Positions 1 through 5,969 of a stretch of 5,969 bases of DNA are shown here, piece after piece. This DNA comes from Methylophilaceae bacterium (GTDB taxonomy: Bacteria; Pseudomonadota; Gammaproteobacteria; Burkholderiales; Methylophilaceae): contig JADGRN010000100.1 in the NCBI GenBank assembly GCA_017880825.1, forward strand, positions 1 to 5,969. Direction: 5' to 3'. Position 1 is the stretch's first letter, and every line of letters starts with the position of its first letter. The position numbers were made by a program, and so were the translations under genes. The notes beneath the pieces are model-generated. The model was not told the origin of the DNA and ran no database searches. It was given only the letters and a program-made list of their open reading frames with translations.

Positions 1-996
1 GAGGACGCTGCGCGGGTAGCCACTGAAATCGTTGTCATGCTGGGTGAACCCTGGTTCCTGTCCAATGGCTTTGAAGTGCGAATAGGCTCAAGTGTGGGCA
101 TCGCCCTGTACCCGGAATATTGCTCGACAGCGGAAGAAATGCTGCAACAGGCCGACACCGCGCTTTATCAGGCCAAGGAAGAAGGGCGCGGACGTTTCAG
201 ATATTTTTCGGAAGAACTTACACTAGCCGCGCGTGATCGCGTCGCACTGGAGGCCGCCTTGCGTCGCGCCATTGCCGAGAATGAGCTGCGTGTGCATTAC
301 CAAGCCCAAGTGGATATTGCTAGCGGCCGTATCGTCGGTGCCGAGGCGCTGGTGCGCTGGCAGCATCCGGAAGAAGGTATGATCATGCCGGATCGTTACA
401 TCAAGCTGGCAGAAGAAACCGGCCTGATAGGCCCCATCGGTGATTGGGTTTTGAAAGAAACCTGCCGCCAAGGCAAGCAATGGCTGGATGCCGGACTACC
501 ACCCATTTCTTTGGCGGTTAATCTCTCTCCACATCAGTTCCACCACAAGGATATCGACGCTACCGTTGCAAGGACGCTGCAGGAAAGCGGTTTCCCGGCT
601 GCATATCTGGAGCTGGAACTGACCGAGAGCATTCTGATAAAACGTGAATATGATGTGGAAGAGAAACTACACCGACTTCGTGCGCAGGGCATCCGCCTTG
701 CCATCGATGACTTCGGCACTGGCTACTCATCGCTGGCCTACCTCAAGCGATTTCCGCTGGATGTGCTAAAGATCGATAGAAGCTTTGTTCGAGATATCCC
801 GATTGATAGCGACGACATGGAGATTGCTATTACTATCATCGCCATTGGACACAACCTGGGCTTTAAAGTACTGGCCGAAGGCGTGGAAAATACCGAGCAG
901 TTGGAATTTCTCACCGCACAGGGCTGCGATTTGTATCAGGGGTTCCTCAAGAGTCAAGCACTACCGGCAGAGGAATTCGAGAAACTGCTGCATTAA
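1..996 (+). CDS. GGDEF-EAL cyclic-di-GMP phosphodiesterase/regulator, C-terminal part (5' end outside window)
   Basis: The frame is open from base 1, so the gene begins left of the window; the ATG at 37 is internal. 331 residues are visible. Residues 1 to about 70 are the end of a GGDEF domain (SSVGIALYP, then QADTALYQAKEEGRGRF); the GGDEF signature itself is out of view, so cyclase activity cannot be judged. Residues about 84-330 are a complete EAL domain, which hydrolyses c-di-GMP to pGpG. The usual metal and catalytic positions are present: E115 in EALVRW, N174 in NLSP, E206 in ELTES, D236-D237 in DDFGTGYSS, K257 in LKID, E293 and E296 in EGVE, and Q313 in YQGF. The EAL domain is therefore probably active. 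The segment after Q313 reads QGFLKSQAL where QGYLFSKPL-like sequence is common, a minor variation. Any sensor or membrane region would lie upstream. The TAA stop directly abuts the stop of convergent secA. Domain call is secure; the biological target is unknown. Confidence 0.95.
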   Translation, partial: EDAARVATEIVVMLGEPWFLSNGFEVRIGSSVGIALYPEYCSTAEEMLQQADTALYQAKEEGRGRFRYFSEELTLAARDRVALEAALRRAIAENELRVHYQAQVDIASGRIVGAEALVRWQHPEEGMIMPDRYIKLAEETGLIGPIGDWVLKETCRQGKQWLDAGLPPISLAVNLSPHQFHHKDIDATVARTLQESGFPAAYLELELTESILIKREYDVEEKLHRLRAQGIRLAIDDFGTGYSSLAYLKRFPLDVLKIDRSFVRDIPIDSDDMEIAITIIAIGHNLGFKVLAEGVENTEQLEFLTAQGCDLYQGFLKSQALPAEEFEKLLH

Positions 997-3723
<2,727 letters not shown>

Positions 3724-3730
3724 GGAAGGA

Positions 3731-3734
3731 CACC
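3731..3734 (-). promoter_or_regulatory. Weak ribosome binding site of secA
   Basis: On the minus strand GGTG sits seven bases before the secA ATG. It can pair with the CCAC part of the extended anti-Shine-Dalgarno sequence, but no AGGAG-type core is present at normal distance. A better match, AGAGG (complement of 3756-3760), is 32 bases from the ATG, too far unless the intervening hairpin (3738-3755) brings it closer. The start is still secure because the protein N-terminus matches SecA proteins. Confidence 0.4.
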
Positions 3735-3737
3735 AAC

Positions 3738-3767
3738 TTTCCGCACTGGCGGAAACCTCTTTAGGTT
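3738..3767 (-). promoter_or_regulatory. Tandem hairpins in the secA leader
   Basis: Read in the secA direction, two inverted repeats follow each other. The first is AACCT-AAAG-AGGTT (complement of 3767-3754, five pairs, four-base loop). The second is TTTCCGC-CAGT-GCGGAAA (complement of 3755-3738, seven perfect pairs, four-base loop). They share bases 3754-3755, so both cannot form at full length at once. The second ends three bases before the weak GGTG ribosome site. No long T tract follows, so a strong intrinsic terminator is unlikely; an effect on translation or mRNA processing is more plausible. The rest of the 91-base spacer (3724-3814) has no ATG upstream reading frame and no convincing promoter. 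Confidence 0.5.
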
Positions 3768-3814
3768 AACTGGGACGGATGATGAAGACTAACGATTTGG
3801 ACGTGACCTTGTAA

Positions 3815-4723
3815 TTAGCTAGGGCGATTCTGTAACAAATGGTTCTGCAAATACTTACGTGGGTCTAGCGGCGCTCCGTTGAGGCGCACTTCAAAATGCA
3901 AATGTGCTCCAGTAGAGCGGCCAGTGTTGCCCACTTTGGCAATTAGCTGGCCCTTTTCAACACGATCGCCGACCTTCACCATGATCATGGAAGTATGGGC
4001 ATAGCGTGTTTCCAGCCCTGCACCATGATCAATTTTGACGATTTTACCATAATCGGGAGTCTGCTCGGCTTCGGTGACAATACCCCCGGCCGCAGCATAG
4101 ATAGGAGTGCCTGCCTCTGCCATGAAATCCAGCCCCTCGTGGAAAGCCATTTTCCCGGTAAACGGGTCAACGCGCCAGCCGTAACTTGATGAGTTATAAC
4201 CGGTATCCACTGGGCGATCGCTCGGCATCGTATCTTTTTGCAGGTTTTGCTGCAACAACACGGCTTCCAGCACATTCAGCCGATCACTGCGCCGTTCCAG
4301 TTCGATAGCCAGTTCACTAATCTTCTGCTGAAGCTGCACTTCAGTCATTGAATATTCATGCACCATAGGGCCGCCTTGGCCGGGCGGCTGGCCGCCCTGC
4401 AGGTCTTTTTCCTTAACTCCGGCAAGTTCTGCCAGACGCTCACTGAGCGCGTCCAATCGCATAATGCGCGCCTGGATTTCACCCAGTTGTAAAGCCAGAG
4501 CGTCCAGGTGCGACTGTGGATTTTTCAGGGAGAAATGCAGTTGTATGGGTAGTAATGTGGCCACACCCGACGTCACATCGTGGTGCTCACCATTGGCCTG
4601 TGGCAGAATAAGCAGCGTTAGCATGGCTGGCACAGTCATTAACAGCAGCAAAAGAACCAGGCCATGACGCAGGGTTAAAGTTCTGGCTTTCGCCATATTG
4701 TTGGAGACGAAAATTATATTCAT
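3815..4723 (-). CDS. Membrane-anchored M23 (LytM-type) metallopeptidase
   Basis: Predicted inner-membrane protein with a periplasmic peptidoglycan endopeptidase domain, 302 residues. A short basic N-terminus (KARTLTLRH) precedes one hydrophobic segment at about 21-41, likely an uncleaved signal anchor. Two predicted coiled-coil stretches (about 70-102 and 126-165) flank a Gly/Pro/Gln-rich linker at 107-119. The M23 domain spans about 178-292, with H195 and D199 in FHEGLDF, H243 in RYAH, and H274 and H276 in GAHLHFEV. These are all the zinc and catalytic positions of LytM, so it looks active, unlike EnvC/NlpD-type degenerate domains. The family cuts peptide cross-links in the cell wall; the exact substrate here is unknown. 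The first ATG is preferred because AAGGGG lies six bases upstream; the ATG at codon 10 lacks a ribosome site. It precedes secA by 91 bases and is divergent from dciA, an arrangement I recall from other proteobacteria (Pseudomonas has DUF721, M23 and secA together). Confidence 0.93.
   Translation of the reverse strand: MNIIFVSNNMAKARTLTLRHGLVLLLLLMTVPAMLTLLILPQANGEHHDVTSGVATLLPIQLHFSLKNPQSHLDALALQLGEIQARIMRLDALSERLAELAGVKEKDLQGGQPPGQGGPMVHEYSMTEVQLQQKISELAIELERRSDRLNVLEAVLLQQNLQKDTMPSDRPVDTGYNSSSYGWRVDPFTGKMAFHEGLDFMAEAGTPIYAAAGGIVTEAEQTPDYGKIVKIDHGAGLETRYAHTSMIMVKVGDRVEKGQLIAKVGNTGRSTGAHLHFEVRLNGAPLDPRKYLQNHLLQNRPS
4715..4720 (+). promoter_or_regulatory. Candidate -10 element for dciA, inside the M23 gene
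   Basis: TATATT matches the sigma-70 -10 consensus at five of six positions and would place a transcription start near 4727, shortly before the dciA ribosome site. No good -35 is visible at normal spacing (TTGTTG/TTGGAG around 4698-4706 is too close), and there is no extended TG. The same bases on the minus strand read TATAAT (complement of 4718-4713), so the AT-rich block could be used either way or simply reflect codons for Asn-Ile-Ile. Weak call. Confidence 0.2.
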
Positions 4724-4729
4724 TCAATT

Positions 4730-4735
4730 CCCCTT
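4730..4735 (-). promoter_or_regulatory. Ribosome binding site of the M23 peptidase gene
   Basis: The minus strand reads AAGGGG followed by six bases and ATG. This good spacing decides for the first ATG (4723-4721) over the in-frame ATG at codon 10. It lies in the 29-base gap shared with the divergent dciA gene. Confidence 0.75.
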
Positions 4736-4752
4736 GTTGGGAGCTTCCCGGC
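4736..4752 (+). promoter_or_regulatory. dciA ribosome binding site inside a hairpin
   Basis: GGGAG at 4739-4743 lies nine bases before the dciA ATG and supports that start. In RNA, GGGA (4739-4742) pairs with UCCC (4746-4749) around the loop GCU. The stem can extend through two U-G wobbles (4738 with 4750, 4737 with 4751) and a G-C pair (4736 with 4752), ending exactly at the ATG. Most of the ribosome site would thus be hidden in a seven-pair stem. Folding is inferred by eye, and effects on translation are inference. Confidence 0.5.
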
Positions 4753-5169
4753 ATGCGACGACTTAGCGCATTATTTAAGGAAAATGCCGAACTAGTGGCC
4801 TTATCCGGCCTTGCGGACAGCCTGGCTATAGCGCAAAAAAACTGGAACAGCGTAGTGCCCGTCGAACTCCAGCGCTACTGTCTGGCAGGTGCACTCAAAC
4901 ATCAACGCCTGACGGTCTATGCCGCTAATGGCGCGGTGGCAGCCAAAATCAAAATGCTGCTACCCAGCTTGTTGACCAAGTTGCAAAAGCAAGGGCTTGA
5001 AGTTACTTCAATTCGCATCGAAGTGCAAGTCAAATCTGCCCCCAGGGCAGTCCCCAAAGTACCACGCCGCGTCAGCGCCAAAGCCGCTTCCCAGCTTGCT
5101 GATCTGGCAGATGAATTAAGTGGGACAGCCCTTGGCGAAGCACTGGCGCGGCTGTCGCGCAGAACCTGA
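4753..5169 (+). CDS. dciA: DciA-type (DUF721) replicative helicase loader
   Basis: DciA proteins bind the replicative helicase DnaB and help load it at the origin; they are the ancestral bacterial loader, replaced by phage-derived DnaC or DnaI in some lineages. The 138-residue product has the DUF721 pattern: W31 followed by VVP at 34-36, a basic-aromatic strand region (LKHQRLTVYAANGAVAAKIK, 48-67) and LLPSLLTKLQKQGLEVTSIRIEVQ-like sequence at 69-92, which together form the KH-like core. A basic, Pro-containing linker (about 93-107) leads to a C-terminal helical region (about 108-136) rich in Ala and Leu. Start chosen by the GGGAG ribosome site nine bases upstream. It diverges from the M23 gene with 29 bases between start codons. 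Downstream comes a decayed permease fragment and then an ABC ATPase on the same strand. Family assignment is by pattern; the loader role is known for the family, not shown here. Confidence 0.85.
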   Translation: MRRLSALFKENAELVALSGLADSLAIAQKNWNSVVPVELQRYCLAGALKHQRLTVYAANGAVAAKIKMLLPSLLTKLQKQGLEVTSIRIEVQVKSAPRAVPKVPRRVSAKAASQLADLADELSGTALGEALARLSRRT

Positions 5170-5191
5170 GCAACCGCCCCAATCTAACGCT

Positions 5192-5361
5192 ATGGAATTT
5201 TTGCTTTATCTGCCTGCTTTCGCCTGTGTTGCCCTCACCAGTGTATTGAGTGCTTCATGGGCTGCAGTGCTGGTGCAACGTTTGCGATTCCCACACTCAA
5301 ACGCCTGTTCGCATTATTACTGTATGTGGCGGGAATCAAAATGGCTTGGAGTTTGCTGTGA
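5192..5361 (+). pseudogene. TauE/SafE-family permease, C-terminal remnant with frameshift
   Basis: Codons from the ATG at 5192 give MEFLLYLPAFACVALTSVL, then SASWAAVLVQRLRFP (34 codons to 5293). Shifting to frame 1 at A5293 gives TLKRLFALLLYVAGIKMAWS and a TGA at 5359-5361. Joined, the 56 residues resemble the C-terminal end of TauE/SafE (PF01925) membrane permeases, whose last two helices typically read YLPA...LTS...APLGARLAHRLP..LKR.FA and end after a KM.WS-like segment. The two halves align to that pattern without a gap if one base is restored at the CCC run 5290-5292. Intact family members are roughly 250 residues, so about four fifths of the gene is missing; the remnant begins just after the dciA stop (PPQS at 5174-5185 may belong to it). 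No ribosome site precedes the ATG. The stop overlaps the ABC start as GTGA. The family call comes from remembered sequence patterns, not a search. Alternative: a sequencing error in the CCC run, but the truncation would remain. Confidence 0.65.
5348..5351 (+). promoter_or_regulatory. Ribosome binding site of the ABC ATPase gene
   Basis: GGAG (within TTGGAG) lies six bases before the GTG at 5358, the only well-placed in-frame start ahead of the Walker A motif; the first in-frame ATG comes after it. The site lies inside the final codons of the TauE/SafE remnant, so it was inherited from that gene's 3' end. Confidence 0.75.
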
Positions 5362-5969
5362 AGAATAATGCGACTGACGCAGTAATTGAAGTGGTGAGAC
5401 TGCGCAAGCAGTTCGGCCAGATTGTGGCTGTCGATGAAATCAGCTTCAGTGTGCAACGCGGTGTTACCACCGCATTACTCGGCGGCAATGGCGCTGGTAA
5501 AACCACCACCATCGCTATGCTGCTGGGCCTGTTACTGCCAACTTCAGGCCACATTCGTATTTTTGATGAAGACATGCTGCAACATCGCTACCGTTTGCTG
5601 CATCGCATGAATTTTTCTTCACCTTATGTTGATCTGCCGCAACGTCTGACAGTACGGCAAAATCTCACGGTGTATGGCCATCTTTATCGGCTGCGCGATA
5701 CCGGCAAACGCATTGCTCACCTGGCTCAGGAACTGGGCCTATCAGAACTACTTGAGCGCCGTTACGGGAAGTTATCCGCCGGACAAAAGACCCGCGTTTC
5801 ACTAGCTAAATCGTTACTGAATGAACCAGAACTCTTGCTGCTGGATGAACCAACTGCGTCACTCGATCCGGACACTGCAGACGCCATTCGCAGCTATCTG
5901 GAGCAATACCAACAGCGCACCGGCGCCACCATACTACTGGCCTCGCACAACATGGCCGAGGTCGAACGC
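5358..5969 (+). CDS. ABC transporter ATP-binding protein (N-terminal 204 residues; 3' end outside window)
   Basis: Nucleotide-binding subunit of an ABC transporter; hydrolyses ATP at the inner membrane to drive a partner permease, probably of the ABC-2 export type and encoded to the right. The GTG start is supported by GGAG six bases upstream. Visible motifs: A-loop region around F19-G20, Walker A GGNGAGKTT at 42-50 (Gly at the usual Pro), signature LSAGQ at 139-143, Walker B LLLLDEP at 159-165 with D163 and catalytic E164, D-loop SLD at 168-170, and the switch His H197 in SHNM. The Q-loop position reads NFSSPY at 85-90, with Ser where Gln is normal; the next Gln is Q95. I believe some ABC-2 ATPases share this NFSSPYVDLP segment, so it may be a subfamily trait. 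The reading frame is intact to the window edge. The substrate cannot be told from the sequence. Same strand as dciA but separated by 188 bases holding a permease remnant. Confidence 0.92.
   Translation, partial: MKNNATDAVIEVVRLRKQFGQIVAVDEISFSVQRGVTTALLGGNGAGKTTTIAMLLGLLLPTSGHIRIFDEDMLQHRYRLLHRMNFSSPYVDLPQRLTVRQNLTVYGHLYRLRDTGKRIAHLAQELGLSELLERRYGKLSAGQKTRVSLAKSLLNEPELLLLDEPTASLDPDTADAIRSYLEQYQQRTGATILLASHNMAEVER

Noticed and set aside
3770..3814. secA-specific promoter in the M23-secA spacer
   Set aside because: No pair of -35 and -10 elements with acceptable spacing was seen; weak matches such as TAACCT are not convincing.
4691..4699. Alternative M23 start at codon 10 (ATG GCG AAA)
   Set aside because: No ribosome site precedes it, while the first ATG has AAGGGG six bases upstream. 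The signal anchor is complete with either start.
5120..5368. Single 82-codon open frame from inside dciA to past the ABC start
   Set aside because: Its first part is an out-of-frame reading of dciA and its last part is the out-of-frame tail after the frameshift. Only 5192-5293 has protein-like content, which is reported as the TauE/SafE remnant.
5235..5575. Two overlapping minus-strand open frames (73 and 79 codons)
   Set aside because: Both are antisense to the ABC ATPase start and the permease remnant; no ribosome site or family pattern.

Overview
The window reads as ordinary chromosomal housekeeping DNA of a proteobacterium, most likely a betaproteobacterium (Nitrosomonadales/Methylophilales/Gallionellaceae-like). 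This placement is by feel, not by search. It rests on the SecA C-terminal zinc motif for SecB, a DciA-type (DUF721) helicase loader instead of DnaC, and the gene neighbourhood DciA - M23 peptidase - SecA, which many beta- and gammaproteobacteria carry next to the division and lpxC cluster. GC is moderate and even by eye. I see no transposase, integrase, CRISPR array, tRNA or rRNA.

Layout. (1) 1-996, plus strand: the C-terminal part of a GGDEF-EAL cyclic-di-GMP protein with a complete EAL domain; its start lies left of the window. (2) 997-3723, minus strand: complete secA. Its TGA abuts the TAA of the EAL gene, so the two genes converge with no spacer. (3) 3724-3814: a 91-base leader before secA with two tandem hairpins just upstream of a weak ribosome binding site. 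(4) 3815-4723, minus strand: a membrane-anchored, coiled-coil M23 (LytM-type) peptidase with all zinc and catalytic residues, probably co-transcribed with secA. (5) 4724-4752: only 29 bases between the divergent M23 and dciA starts, holding both Shine-Dalgarno sequences. (6) 4753-5169, plus strand: dciA, with its ribosome binding site inside a predicted hairpin. (7) 5192-5361, plus strand: a frameshifted 56-codon remnant of the C-terminus of a TauE/SafE-type permease gene. (8) 5358-5969, plus strand: the start of an ABC transporter ATPase using a GTG start that overlaps the remnant's stop as GTGA; it runs off the right edge.

How the parts relate. SecA is the motor of the Sec pathway, and the M23 gene upstream encodes an inner-membrane-anchored cell-wall hydrolase or hydrolase regulator. 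The pair occupies the place that secM-secA holds in enteric bacteria. DciA loads the replicative helicase DnaB. The ABC ATPase presumably pairs with an ABC-2 type permease encoded beyond the right edge. The EAL protein is probably unrelated to the secA cluster and simply converges on it. No stretch over 300 bases lacks a gene. I did not find a new multi-gene system. The observations most worth a second look are the decayed TauE/SafE fragment joined to the ABC gene, and the RNA structures before secA and dciA.
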